From a virus: a stretch of DNA of 28,091 nucleotides. Numbering within the stretch: position 1 is the first letter of the stretch; every line of letters starts with the position of its first letter. Location of the stretch: the IMG/VR virus record IMGVR_UViG_3300017951_000090, positions 1 through 28,091 of that record. One strand, written 5' to 3'. The position numbers and the translations under genes are program-made. Under the pieces are notes generated by a model. It was not told where the DNA came from and ran no database searches. It was given only the letters and a program-made list of their open reading frames with translations. Of this stretch, positions 6,408 to 12,223 are shown one piece after another.

Positions 6408-6674
6408 ATGGATTTTGACGAGTGGGTCTGGAGACGAAAAATTACGCTGAAAAAAATCGGCGACGAAACCGGAATATGTCCGGCTACCCTAAGCCATATT
6501 AAGAATAGGAAGATCGTACCCAAGCTGGACACAGCTTTGATGCTTAGCGCATACAGTGATGGAGAGATATCGCTAAACGACCTCTTGCCGGACTCCCATC
6601 AGGGTAAGGTTAAGAAAGTGGGTGCGTATAATAAAACAAGATTGTATAAAGATTCGTGTAAGTTGGGCCAGTAA
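6408..6674 (+). CDS. Cro/C1-type helix-turn-helix regulator
   Basis: An 88-residue protein. Residues 12-50 form a helix-turn-helix of the XRE/Cro type (ITLKKIGDETGICPATLSHI, then KNRKIVPKLDTALMLSAYSDG), followed by ISLNDLLP, the usual end of a small XRE domain, and a basic C-terminal tail. The start at MDFDEW is favoured because GGAG lies 9 bases upstream; an ATG five codons earlier overlaps this ribosome site. It lies alone between the leftward early operon and the replication genes, flanked by inverted repeats, as a cro- or cII-like regulator would. No second divergent repressor gene is visible in the window, so whether this controls lysogeny or only early timing is unknown. Confidence 0.75.
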   Translation: MDFDEWVWRRKITLKKIGDETGICPATLSHIKNRKIVPKLDTALMLSAYSDGEISLNDLLPDSHQGKVKKVGAYNKTRLYKDSCKLGQ

Positions 6675-6710
6675 AAAAAAATGACCGGATAGGGAACCAC
6701 TCCCATCCGG
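6673..6710 (-). terminator. Leftward terminator at the 3' end of the HTH gene
   Basis: CCGGAT-a-GGG (6685-6694) pairs with CCC-ATCCGG (6702-6710), a nine-pair stem with one bulged base and a 7-base loop. On the minus strand the stem is followed by TCA and then nine T residues. On the plus strand there is no T tract. So it stops transcription coming from the right, not the HTH transcript. Confidence 0.6.
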
Positions 6711-6726
6711 CCAACCTACACGCGAG

Positions 6727-6749
6727 TCTCACACTTCGTAGATGTGAGA
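6727..6749. promoter_or_regulatory. Operator-like inverted repeat
   Basis: TCTCACA and TGTGAGA are perfect 7-base arms with a 9-base spacer, a 23-base site of the size bound by dimeric phage repressors. It lies downstream of the HTH gene in the non-coding control region. It could also be a hairpin in a transcript crossing the region. Confidence 0.45.
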
Positions 6750-6823
6750 ATCAGAAAGCAGTAAACAGCAACCCTCTCGTTTGATGATAAAAGTGTATAC
6801 TATTTACAGCCTGTTGGATAACC

Positions 6824-6843
6824 AAAAAAAGGGCCGAAGCCCT
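6824..6843 (-). terminator. Leftward terminator with TTCG tetraloop
   Basis: On the minus strand AGGGC-TTCG-GCCCT is followed directly by a run of T residues (6829-6824). A C(UUCG)G loop is an unusually stable tetraloop and the T run is in the right place for a rho-independent terminator. On the plus strand only a weak ATTTT follows, so termination of rightward transcription would be poor. Confidence 0.7.
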
Positions 6844-6876
6844 GATTTTGGACGACTACATCGCAGTAAAGTAGCC

Positions 6877-6908
6877 ATTATACACACACCAAACGTACCT
6901 ATTCACAA
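6877..6908 (-). promoter_or_regulatory. Candidate leftward promoter of a short RNA
   Basis: On the minus strand there is a perfect TATAAT (6882-6877). The best -35-like sequence, TTGTGA (6908-6903), is 20 bases away, which is too long for a strong promoter, and the 17-base position holds only TGAATA. A transcript from here would reach the TTCG terminator after about 45 bases. Weak on its own; the context makes it worth listing. Confidence 0.35.
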
Positions 6909-7017
6909 GGATTTAACGTATGTACAGTCAGGATCATAGCACGCCACTTCTTTTTTCGCACACACTTTTGTCATACAAATTGTCTCTGTGCACCCTCTAT
7001 GTTACGGGAGGTGCCAA

Positions 7018-7779
7018 GTGAGCCTCGAACTTCCCCTATATTCCATTATCCCCCATGAAGTTCTTGTCAATAAGGACGTACCGGCCGCAGCCAAGATATT
7101 TTATGGCGTACTTTCAGGACTCTGTCGTAAGGAAGGCTATTGCTGGGCCAGCGATAACCAGCTAGCAGAAATGATGGAGACCAAAGAACGCACTATGAAA
7201 TCTTGGCTCCTCTCTCTGGAAAAGGAAGGGTTCATCCATCGCCGCACCGAGAACAAGTCTTATCGGGACGAAGAGGGAAAGCTACTCTGGAAAAAGACGC
7301 GGAAAATCTTCCTGGCAGTTTCGTATTCAAATAAAAGTTGCGAAAGGGCAAAAAATGACCCTATCGACGAAAGGGCAGAAAATTGCCCTTCCAACGAAAG
7401 GGCAGAAAATTGCCCTTATAAAGAGGGTATCTCTAAAGAAGGTATTCCTAAAGGGGGTAAGGACACGCCCCCCCCTCCCCCTGATCCTTCTACTTCCTAT
7501 GGGTCGGATGGACTCGTCCAGCTCTCCACCAACGAATATGACAAGCTCGTGGCCGACATCGGCCAAGTAAAGCTCACCGAGCTTATCGAAAGCCTTAACG
7601 ACTACATGGGCAGCACAGGGAAAACCTACAAGTCTCACTACCACACGCTTAAATCCTGGCATCGTAAAGACAAGAAGGAAACGTCGTCACGCAGAGAGAA
7701 AAGCAGCCTCAGCTTTGAAGGGGAGAAAGAAAACGCCGAGTGGACGCCGAAAGTCGCCAAGGTGGAGGACTTTCTATGA
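7018..7779 (+). CDS. Replication initiator, lambda O / DnaD-like role
   Basis: A 253-residue protein starting at GTG, with GGGAGG six bases upstream. Residues 12-75 form a winged-helix of the kind found at the N-terminus of phage replication proteins (LVNKDVPAAAKIFYGVLSGL, then YCWASDNQLAEMMETKERTM and SWLLSLEKEGFIHR). A low-complexity middle contains three ERAENCPSN-like units and KEGIS/KEGIP repeats, encoded by DNA repeats that may be the origin. The C-terminal part (SYGSDGLVQLSTNEYDKLVA, ending with SHYHTLKSWHRKDKKE) resembles the C-terminal domain of such proteins. It would bind the origin and recruit the helicase loader encoded next, with which it overlaps by ATGA. Confidence 0.82.
   Translation: MSLELPLYSIIPHEVLVNKDVPAAAKIFYGVLSGLCRKEGYCWASDNQLAEMMETKERTMKSWLLSLEKEGFIHRRTENKSYRDEEGKLLWKKTRKIFLAVSYSNKSCERAKNDPIDERAENCPSNERAENCPYKEGISKEGIPKGGKDTPPPPPDPSTSYGSDGLVQLSTNEYDKLVADIGQVKLTELIESLNDYMGSTGKTYKSHYHTLKSWHRKDKKETSSRREKSSLSFEGEKENAEWTPKVAKVEDFL
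7341..7417 (+). repeat. Three 27-base iteron-like palindromic repeats
   Basis: Units begin at 7341, 7368 and 7395, exactly 27 bases apart. Units two and three share 23 identical bases, CGAAAGGGCAGAAAATTGCC followed by CTT; the first has diverged (GGGCAAAAAATGACCCT). Each unit is itself a dyad, AAGGGCA-gaaaat-TGCCCTT. They lie inside the initiator gene, as the O-binding iterons of lambda do, and are the best candidate for the replication origin. Confidence 0.75.
7420..7464 (+). repeat. Three 15-base repeats next to the iterons
   Basis: AAAGAGGGTATCTCT, AAAGAAGGTATTCCT and AAAGGGGGTAAGGAC follow each other without gaps and encode KEGIS, KEGIP and KGGKD. They begin just after the 27-base repeats and are followed by a run of C residues (7467-7484 region, CCCCCCCCTCCCCC). 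They may be part of the same origin or simply a protein linker. Confidence 0.6.
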
Positions 7780-8330
7780 GCCAGTGGGAAGAGTTCCAGA
7801 AGATCAACCCCGTCGCGCCGTCACTAGTCCGGGCAAGCTTCGAAGTGACTAAATACATGCCGGCGGAACGCGCCGCCATCGGAGACGCGTGGCTACGCAA
7901 CCCCCGAAAAAGCCTGCTGCTGATAGGACCCACCGGAAGGGGGAAGACCTACTTTATGCACGCTCTGATGCGCGGTCTCCTGCAAAAATACAGGCTCGGC
8001 GCCCTACGCTTCATGAAAAGCAAGCAGATGGATGACCGCATGTACTCCGACTTCAACCAGTACGGCACCGCGTCATACTTCATCGAACAGCTAAAGGAAG
8101 TCCCGTTCTTGTTCATCGACGACCTTGGCAACGAAAGAAGCGGCGAGCGTACAGAGCGAGACTACTACGAAGTCATCGACCACAGAATCGAATGGGAAAA
8201 GCCAATGGTCATCAGCACCAACGCTGAAGACAAGGATATTCTAAACAAGTTCGGCGCCAGAATTCACAGCCGACTAAAAATAGCTTCACGCGTTCCCTTC
8301 GTGGGGCCTGATATCAGGGAGTCACTATGA
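7776..8330 (+). CDS. DnaC-like AAA+ helicase loader
   Basis: A 184-residue AAA+ ATPase. The P-loop GPTGRGKT is at residues 51-58, Walker B FLFIDD at 111-116, and the sensor-1 strand VISTN ends at Asn149; a terminal arginine cluster (ARIHSRL-KIASR) fits the box VII arginine finger. This is the DnaC/phage loader family, which places the host replicative helicase on origin DNA opened by the initiator. It follows the initiator gene with an ATGA overlap and the ribosome site GGAGGACTTTCT, the classic O-P arrangement. The frame is open 12 codons upstream but within the initiator gene. No N-terminal domain beyond about 45 residues is present, so it is a short, minimal loader. Confidence 0.87.
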   Translation: MSQWEEFQKINPVAPSLVRASFEVTKYMPAERAAIGDAWLRNPRKSLLLIGPTGRGKTYFMHALMRGLLQKYRLGALRFMKSKQMDDRMYSDFNQYGTASYFIEQLKEVPFLFIDDLGNERSGERTERDYYEVIDHRIEWEKPMVISTNAEDKDILNKFGARIHSRLKIASRVPFVGPDIRESL

Positions 8331-8683
8331 GAGTATTAAGAGAAAAGATGGACAAGCTCCGCGAGCGTGCACCAGACATGAAGTTCCACGAAATCCTGAG
8401 GGAGTCCAGAGATACCATGGGCTTGATGCAGTATCGAACCGCTGAGTTCCTCGGACTGCAGATAGCACGGCTGAAGAACCTGGAAACGGGATACTTCCGA
8501 CAAGCACTTCCTATCACACAGCTAGACAGAATCTGCGAGTTCTTCGAGCTAGACAAAGAGATGATGTACAAAAAAATGTATCAGCACCTCGACGGAGTCG
8601 AAAAAGCCAAGAAAGTAAGGACGTTACATCGTGGAAAAAGTGAAATGCAGGATATGCCTGCAGATGAAGGATCCGAAGGCTGA
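8327..8683 (+). CDS. XRE-family regulator
   Basis: A 118-residue protein. Residues 19-75 read as an XRE helix-turn-helix: FHEILRESRDTMGLMQYRTA, EFLGLQIARLKNLETGYFR, then LPITQLDRICEFFELDKEMM. The C-terminal 40 residues are basic and unstructured. Its ATG overlaps the loader stop as ATGA, with GGGAG six bases upstream. Position after the initiation genes suggests feedback on early transcription. The 3' end overlaps a small zinc-knuckle gene by 53 bases. It could also be a DNA-binding accessory to replication rather than a repressor. Confidence 0.72.
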   Translation: MRVLREKMDKLRERAPDMKFHEILRESRDTMGLMQYRTAEFLGLQIARLKNLETGYFRQALPITQLDRICEFFELDKEMMYKKMYQHLDGVEKAKKVRTLHRGKSEMQDMPADEGSEG

Positions 8684-8813
8684 GTACTACTACGCCAAAG
8701 GGAAAAGACTGGCTAGGTGCAAGGAGTGTCAGAAGGCTTATGCGGCTGAGTGGCTGAGAATGAATCGTGAGGAAATGAAGGAAAATGCAAGACGTGCTGA
8801 AATTCGAGATTGA
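8631..8813 (+). CDS. Small zinc-knuckle protein
   Basis: A 60-residue protein beginning at GTG with AAGGA nine bases upstream. It has CRIC near residues 6-9 and CKEC near 30-33, a C-x2-C ... C-x2-C arrangement able to bind one zinc ion, followed by a long basic/acidic helix with WLRMNREEMKENARRAEIRD. Such short proteins are common among phage early genes and often resemble the zinc part of HNH-like or ribosome-related proteins, but there is no nuclease motif here. It overlaps its upstream and downstream neighbours (53 and 29 bases). Confidence 0.65.
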   Translation: MEKVKCRICLQMKDPKAEYYYAKGKRLARCKECQKAYAAEWLRMNREEMKENARRAEIRD

Positions 8814-9195
8814 CGGGGACCCGATACCGCTGAAGCGCGCACGCGGCGTCAAAGCACGCGACGGAATCCGCTTTTTCGACCCAAATGCAACGGATAAGGC
8901 TGAAGTACGGAATGAATTGATGCAGCAGATGCGCGATAGACGCGTTTTAAGGCGCCTAGAAGGGCCTATCGCCGTCAAGATGATCTTCCATATGAAAATA
9001 GCTAAAGCACACAGTAAGGAACGAAAGAAAGGCCTTCCGCATTATCACAAGCCCGACATCGATAACCTGGCAAAGTTCTACCTCGATTGCATCAACGAGT
9101 TAATCATCGACGACGATCGCATGATAGCCGAACTATGGTGCAAAAAAGTGTATTCGGATAAAACTAAGACAGAAATATTTTTGAAAGAACTATGA
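8785..9195 (+). CDS. rusA: RusA-family Holliday-junction resolvase
   Basis: A 136-residue protein of the RusA family. The signature KPDIDNLAKFYLDCIN carries D91 and D93, and the third acidic residue D111 in IIDDDRM completes the metal site; K97 corresponds to the conserved lysine after the DxDN motif. The N-terminal FEIDGDPIPLKRAR strand is also typical. RusA cuts four-way junctions made during recombination and replication, which fits the recombination genes of the left operon and the need to resolve branched DNA before packaging. The ribosome site is AAGGA only four bases before ATG. Length is normal for the family. Confidence 0.9.
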   Translation: MQDVLKFEIDGDPIPLKRARGVKARDGIRFFDPNATDKAEVRNELMQQMRDRRVLRRLEGPIAVKMIFHMKIAKAHSKERKKGLPHYHKPDIDNLAKFYLDCINELIIDDDRMIAELWCKKVYSDKTKTEIFLKEL

Positions 9196-9449
9196 GCGAT
9201 CGAGACCTTGTCTGGCTGTATGAAGATGACCTGTGCGCAATTATCACCGTTGACGGAGAGTTTGCCGGCATATGGGCGCACGATGAAGAAATCCACCGGG
9301 AAGCAGACCTGATACAGGAATGGATGACTGCTATTATGAAGAAGCCAGAGAACAGAAAAGGAATCTGGATGTGGAGAGTCAACAAAGACAAGGAAAGAGT
9401 GTACTGCGAGTACATCAAGGACACGCCCGATGGAGATGAAATACTGTGA
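9192..9449 (+). CDS. Small hypothetical protein
   Basis: An 85-residue protein, acidic, with an N-terminal beta-like half (LVWLYEDDLCAIITVDGEFA) and a tryptophan-rich stretch (GIWMWRVNKDKERVYCEYIK). It overlaps RusA by ATGA and the next gene by 20 bases, so it is translated as part of the same run. I do not recognise it. It has neither a membrane segment nor a known catalytic motif. Confidence 0.65.
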   Translation: MSDRDLVWLYEDDLCAIITVDGEFAGIWAHDEEIHREADLIQEWMTAIMKKPENRKGIWMWRVNKDKERVYCEYIKDTPDGDEIL

Positions 9450-9762
9450 GAACTGCGGACGATATCAGAGCAAGCCGAACAGTGCCTTTTGTGGCTGCTG
9501 CGACTCCAGAGAAAAAAGAATGTTCGACCTGGTCAGAAACCCAGAGACGAACTGGATGTCTTGCAATTCCTGCAGGCGTACGGCCATCGCCAACCCAACC
9601 GGTATGTGCCTCAGCTGCCAAGGAGGCTTTGACGACAAGCCCATGGAAGACGACTTCATGTTCCACACCAGATACCACGACCTGAAGGAGAAGAAAGATG
9701 CCATTGAAGAAAGGCTCGAGCAAAGCGACAGTATCGAAGAACATCAAGGAGCTAAAGAGTAG
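9430..9762 (+). CDS. Zinc-ribbon protein with four CxxC knuckles
   Basis: A 110-residue protein. It shows CENC (residues 5-8), CGCC (about 21-24), CNSC (about 45-48) and CLSC (about 60-63): eight cysteines in two pairs of knuckles, enough for two zinc-ribbon sites. The rest is acidic and helical ([20 protein letters not shown]). A zinc ribbon without other domains usually binds nucleic acid or another protein such as RNA polymerase, so a transcription factor role is possible but not shown. The start could be 9430 or the ATG two codons later. It overlaps the following 54-residue gene by 65 bases. Confidence 0.7.
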   Translation: MEMKYCENCGRYQSKPNSAFCGCCDSREKRMFDLVRNPETNWMSCNSCRRTAIANPTGMCLSCQGGFDDKPMEDDFMFHTRYHDLKEKKDAIEERLEQSDSIEEHQGAKE

Positions 9763-9862
9763 CGGCTATCCTCAGAAGCAAGCTGTCGCAATCGCCTTAG
9801 ACTCAGCACGCTCGAAACGCAAAAAGCATACACCTAAACACAAGAATGCAAAGAAAAAATAG
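9698..9862 (+). CDS. Small basic phage protein, MPLKKGSS family
   Basis: A 54-residue, highly basic protein reading [20 protein letters not shown] then [20 protein letters not shown] and a Lys/His tail. I recognise this as the small, widely distributed phage family that starts MPLKKGSS and has a [11 protein letters not shown] core; to my knowledge its function is not established. The ribosome site AAGGAG lies seven bases before ATG, inside the upstream zinc-ribbon gene (65-base overlap). Being short it is easily missed in annotation. Charge suggests DNA or RNA binding. Confidence 0.82.
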   Translation: MPLKKGSSKATVSKNIKELKSSGYPQKQAVAIALDSARSKRKKHTPKHKNAKKK

Positions 9863-10055
9863 AAAACAATTAGAAGTCGAATACGCTAAGTGCAAACTTT
9901 GTGGCTGGATATACTATGTCGCCGGGTTAGGTGTCAACTCGTGTACACACTGCGGAAGAAGTGCCCAGTTCCAGTATCCAGTCGACGCCGGAAAGGTACC
10001 AGTCGGAGCCACATTGTCACCAGTCAACCGAGGAATACTACATGAATCAAGATGA
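9846..10055 (+). CDS. Small zinc-knuckle protein
   Basis: A 69-residue protein with CKLCGWIYY (Cys16, Cys19) and CTHCGRS (Cys33, Cys36): a rubredoxin- or ribbon-like knuckle pair. The C-terminal half is unstructured. Its start lies inside the end of the MPLKKGSS gene and lacks a clear ribosome site, so translation probably depends on the ribosomes leaving that gene. The CxxCGWIY pattern looks like rubredoxin-type knuckles, but the protein is too short to be a full rubredoxin. Nucleic-acid or protein binding is the likely role. Confidence 0.6.
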   Translation: MQRKNRKQLEVEYAKCKLCGWIYYVAGLGVNSCTHCGRSAQFQYPVDAGKVPVGATLSPVNRGILHESR

Positions 10056-10302
10056 CCTTACTATCTGCGCATTTCGATACTGCCTCGGGCGTAAAACGTA
10101 CGTGGTAGGCCAGATGTGCAACCACCTCCGGGACAACTGGGGCAAGCTATGCGGATCCTACCAAACACTTATTATGAAAGAGATCCATGATGCAATCCAG
10201 AAGGAACGTTGTGGAATGGAGCAAGACTGCGACGCCTGGCGCTGCCTTCTTAACGACCTCCATGAAATGCAAACAGGCAAAAGTGGAGCAACATACGAAT
10301 GA
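10042..10302 (+). CDS. Conserved-type early phage protein
   Basis: An 86-residue, helical, cysteine-containing protein, starting [24 protein letters not shown] stands eight bases before this ATG; a longer open frame upstream lies inside the previous gene. The [17 protein letters not shown] motif followed by NHLRDNWGKL is familiar from small phage and prophage proteins, usually annotated as hypothetical, found among nin-like genes. No function is known to me. It overlaps both neighbours by a few bases. Confidence 0.68.
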   Translation: MNQDDLTICAFRYCLGRKTYVVGQMCNHLRDNWGKLCGSYQTLIMKEIHDAIQKERCGMEQDCDAWRCLLNDLHEMQTGKSGATYE

Positions 10303-10538
10303 ATGGAGAAATACAATGGATAGACCCAGAGATCGCGCTGCCCCCGACAGGGATGGTCGTACTCGCCTGGGCAGAAAAGGAATGCGGGCCAGGTCTTTAC
10401 CTAGCTGGTCTCGATTGCCACGAGGGGTGGATCAATTATCCAGCTCTAGAAAGAATAACGGTAATGAACTGGGCACCTATCTTACCTCCCTCAGGAGAGT
10501 TTGAAACGCTCTATATGGAGGAAAAACACAATGATTGA
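10299..10538 (+). CDS. DUF551-like protein
   Basis: A 79-residue protein that follows the DUF551 outline: WI-x-PE-x-x-LPP-x-G near the start (IQWIDPEIALPPTGMVVLAW), GWINYP in the middle, and a final hydrophobic W-x-P-x-LP segment (VMNWAPILPPSGEFE). DUF551 proteins are short and frequent in phages of Gram-negative bacteria, and their function is unknown. It overlaps the preceding stop by ATGA and the following gene by 8 bases. Confidence 0.7.
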   Translation: MNGEIQWIDPEIALPPTGMVVLAWAEKECGPGLYLAGLDCHEGWINYPALERITVMNWAPILPPSGEFETLYMEEKHND

Positions 10539-10884
10539 ATGTACACGATTTAAGAGCTTTGAAAAGGGCTATCTTCAGGGATTCGCCGACTTCTACATCG
10601 ATAAGTGGGGAGTCGAAATCCAAGGGTGTGCGCTTTACATGAAGGAAGGACGCCGCTGGCTGAACCTTCCCGGCAACGAATATATGAACAAGGAAGGCGA
10701 GAAGAAGTATGCGCCGTTCCTCCGCTTCCGTGAAAAGGAACACTGGAACGCGTTTATGGAATCGGCCAAAGCAGCAATCGACAAGTGGTGCGCTGAGAAT
10801 CCCCAATCAGAGCCTAAACCGTGCAATGACAATGCAATGTCAAGCGGCTTTACATCTGAACCCGAGGAAGGGCTGCCGTTTTAA
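10531..10884 (+). CDS. Probable ssDNA-related protein with SSB-like tip
   Basis: A 117-residue protein. Residues 10-75 form a compact beta-rich domain with GFADFYIDKWGVEIQGCALY, RRWLNLPG-x-EYM, and KKYAPFLRF, recalling the SpoVG-like/phage single-strand-binding fold (GFAD, W-I-x-LP, F). The C-terminus ends in EPEEGLPF, acidic residues and then Pro-Phe, the same kind of tip by which bacterial SSB recruits partner enzymes. The start at MIECTRF is favoured because GGAGG precedes it by 8 bases. A role as single-strand-DNA binder in recombination or replication would fit the RecT, exonuclease and RusA genes. This is inference from shape and tip, not a clear family match. Confidence 0.55.
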   Translation: MIECTRFKSFEKGYLQGFADFYIDKWGVEIQGCALYMKEGRRWLNLPGNEYMNKEGEKKYAPFLRFREKEHWNAFMESAKAAIDKWCAENPQSEPKPCNDNAMSSGFTSEPEEGLPF

Positions 10885-10935
10885 GCAAAATATTAAAAAT
10901 TGACGATTAACCAAAATACACGCGAGGGAACCACA

Positions 10936-11226
10936 ATGGCGTATATCGTATCAATGTTCTACAAAGACGAAAAAAGCATGAATATCAAGATCTTGGATGA
11001 AGAAATCGAGAAGTTCTTCACGGATTTGAACCAATCGCAAGTGTATATCCATCCCCGCACAGAACAGGGCTTTTGGACCAACATTGCCGACATCCGATAC
11101 ATCTTGACTAACAAAGAAGGAGAATCCGATGTCCAGTGTGTCAAAGAAGATCACGACAGCGTTGCTAAAATACCAGGAAACGCGGATGGAGCTGAAGAAG
11201 GCGAGGAAGCAGCTGAGGGAAGCTGA
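10936..11226 (+). CDS. Small hypothetical protein
   Basis: A 96-residue protein starting MAYIVSMFYKDEKSMNIKIL. The first 60 residues look like a small alpha/beta fold; the C-terminal 35 residues, from about residue 65, are acidic, low-complexity (EEGEEAAEGS end) and lie over the start of the next gene in another frame. GAGGGAACCACA precedes the ATG, a variant of the module found twice in the left operon. The conserved part is probably the N-terminal domain. No known family is recognised. Confidence 0.62.
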   Translation: MAYIVSMFYKDEKSMNIKILDEEIEKFFTDLNQSQVYIHPRTEQGFWTNIADIRYILTNKEGESDVQCVKEDHDSVAKIPGNADGAEEGEEAAEGS

Positions 11227-11344
11227 GGAAGACGCCTTTTCAGAATTTATGACCGAATGCGAAGCCGCCTATGCGGAAAGTGACCAGCAGCACGTAAAAG
11301 GCTCCTGGTTGACCGAATATTTACGTTTTTGGAAGGAAAAATAA
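11129..11344 (+). CDS. Small coiled-coil protein
   Basis: A 71-residue protein, mostly one long charged helix (LLKYQETRMELKKARKQLRE and EEDAFSEFMTE), then a short end with GSWLTEYLRFWKEK. It starts inside the previous gene with a strong ribosome site, AAGGAGAATCCG before ATG, and overlaps it by 98 bases. The family is not recognised. The long amphipathic helix suggests dimerisation or binding to a partner protein. Confidence 0.65.
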   Translation: MSSVSKKITTALLKYQETRMELKKARKQLREAEEDAFSEFMTECEAAYAESDQQHVKGSWLTEYLRFWKEK

Positions 11345-11359
11345 TAAGGACCAATCTAC

Positions 11360-12223
11360 ATGCAGATCAAGGAAGCCACGAACCACACGGGAAAACTCCC
11401 GATTGGCGACCTTATCCTCACAGTTACGATCCTGAAAGACGGGACACCTGTAATAGGATACGGAAGCGCAGAGCGATTTTTCGGACTCGAAACCCATCGG
11501 GGAACGTTCTTTCCCCGCCTACGCGGCGAACTGGCCCAACAGGTCGGAGAGCCGATCCATTGGCAAGTGACCGGCGGTAAACGCGTGCATCGCGGCTTTG
11601 ATGCGGCGTCGCTTTACAGGTTTGCAAAGACCATTGTTCGTCAGGCCAAGTTTGACGAGGAGGATCTGTCACCGGCAAAGATGCAGATTATCGAACGCTG
11701 CTGGCAACTTGTTGATGCCTTCGGTGAGGCAGGAGTCCGCGCAGTCTGCTACGATGCCGCCGGATACCTGGAAGAGATCAAGCAAGGAGCGATGGTCGAA
11801 TACTTTAATAGCTTCCTCTGCGATGTCTTTAAGCCTTGGGAAAAGCGCTTCGATTACGAGATTTGGAAGGAGTTCTACCGAGTGTGGGGTAAGCAGATCC
11901 CATATGACCGTCCTATCCACGAAGGCGCGTGGCTTTCTAAGCTGATTGACGTCTATGTTTACGGCGTCATGCCCAAGGAAGTAATCGACGAGATCAAGAC
12001 TCGCAATCCATATGTGAAGGGGACCCGCTTTCGCCAGCGTAAGAATCACCAGCATCTGAGCGAGGACATTGGAGAACAGGCACTGATGTCGACACTAGCG
12101 CAGATCAAGTCTCTGTTAAGACTCACACCGCCTAACAGACCGGATAAGTTCAAGGAACTACACCGCAAAGTATTTCCAAAGAACGACAATCAAATGGAAT
12201 TTGGGTTTGGGGTCGAATTATGA
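11360..12223 (+). CDS. P63C-domain protein
   Basis: A 287-residue protein. The N-terminal 60 residues read LPIGDLILTVTILKDGTPVI, with GYGSAERFFGL-like strands; residues about 130-240 hold the P63C domain pattern: FKPWEKRFDYEIWKEFYRVW, GKQIPYDR, then LIDVYVYGVMPKEVIDEIK, NP, and RFRQRKNHQHLSEDIGEQAL. P63C proteins are common in phages and prophages; no biochemical function is known to me. It stands between the replication block and the terminase genes, and ends with ATGA overlap with a ParB-like gene. A regulator or DNA-associated protein is a guess. Length is typical of the family. Confidence 0.78.
   Translation: MQIKEATNHTGKLPIGDLILTVTILKDGTPVIGYGSAERFFGLETHRGTFFPRLRGELAQQVGEPIHWQVTGGKRVHRGFDAASLYRFAKTIVRQAKFDEEDLSPAKMQIIERCWQLVDAFGEAGVRAVCYDAAGYLEEIKQGAMVEYFNSFLCDVFKPWEKRFDYEIWKEFYRVWGKQIPYDRPIHEGAWLSKLIDVYVYGVMPKEVIDEIKTRNPYVKGTRFRQRKNHQHLSEDIGEQALMSTLAQIKSLLRLTPPNRPDKFKELHRKVFPKNDNQMEFGFGVEL

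Larger units (their letters stand above)
6675..7017. other. Non-coding control region before the replication genes
   Basis: This 343-base stretch holds no convincing protein gene. It contains, from left to right, a leftward terminator, a 7-base inverted repeat (6727-6749), a GTATAC site (6795-6800), a second leftward terminator with a TTCG loop (6824-6843), and a leftward TATAAT (6882-6877). The last 30 bases carry the ribosome site GGGAGG of the initiator gene. I see no good rightward -35/-10 pair for the replication genes, although one would be expected here. Confidence 0.6.

Noticed and set aside
7341-7417. Repeats as a CRISPR array
   Set aside because: The units are contiguous, only three, with spacers of 4 bases, and are in frame inside a protein gene.
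10899-10930. TTGACG as a -35 box for an internal rightward promoter
   Set aside because: No acceptable -10 hexamer is found 16-18 bases downstream.
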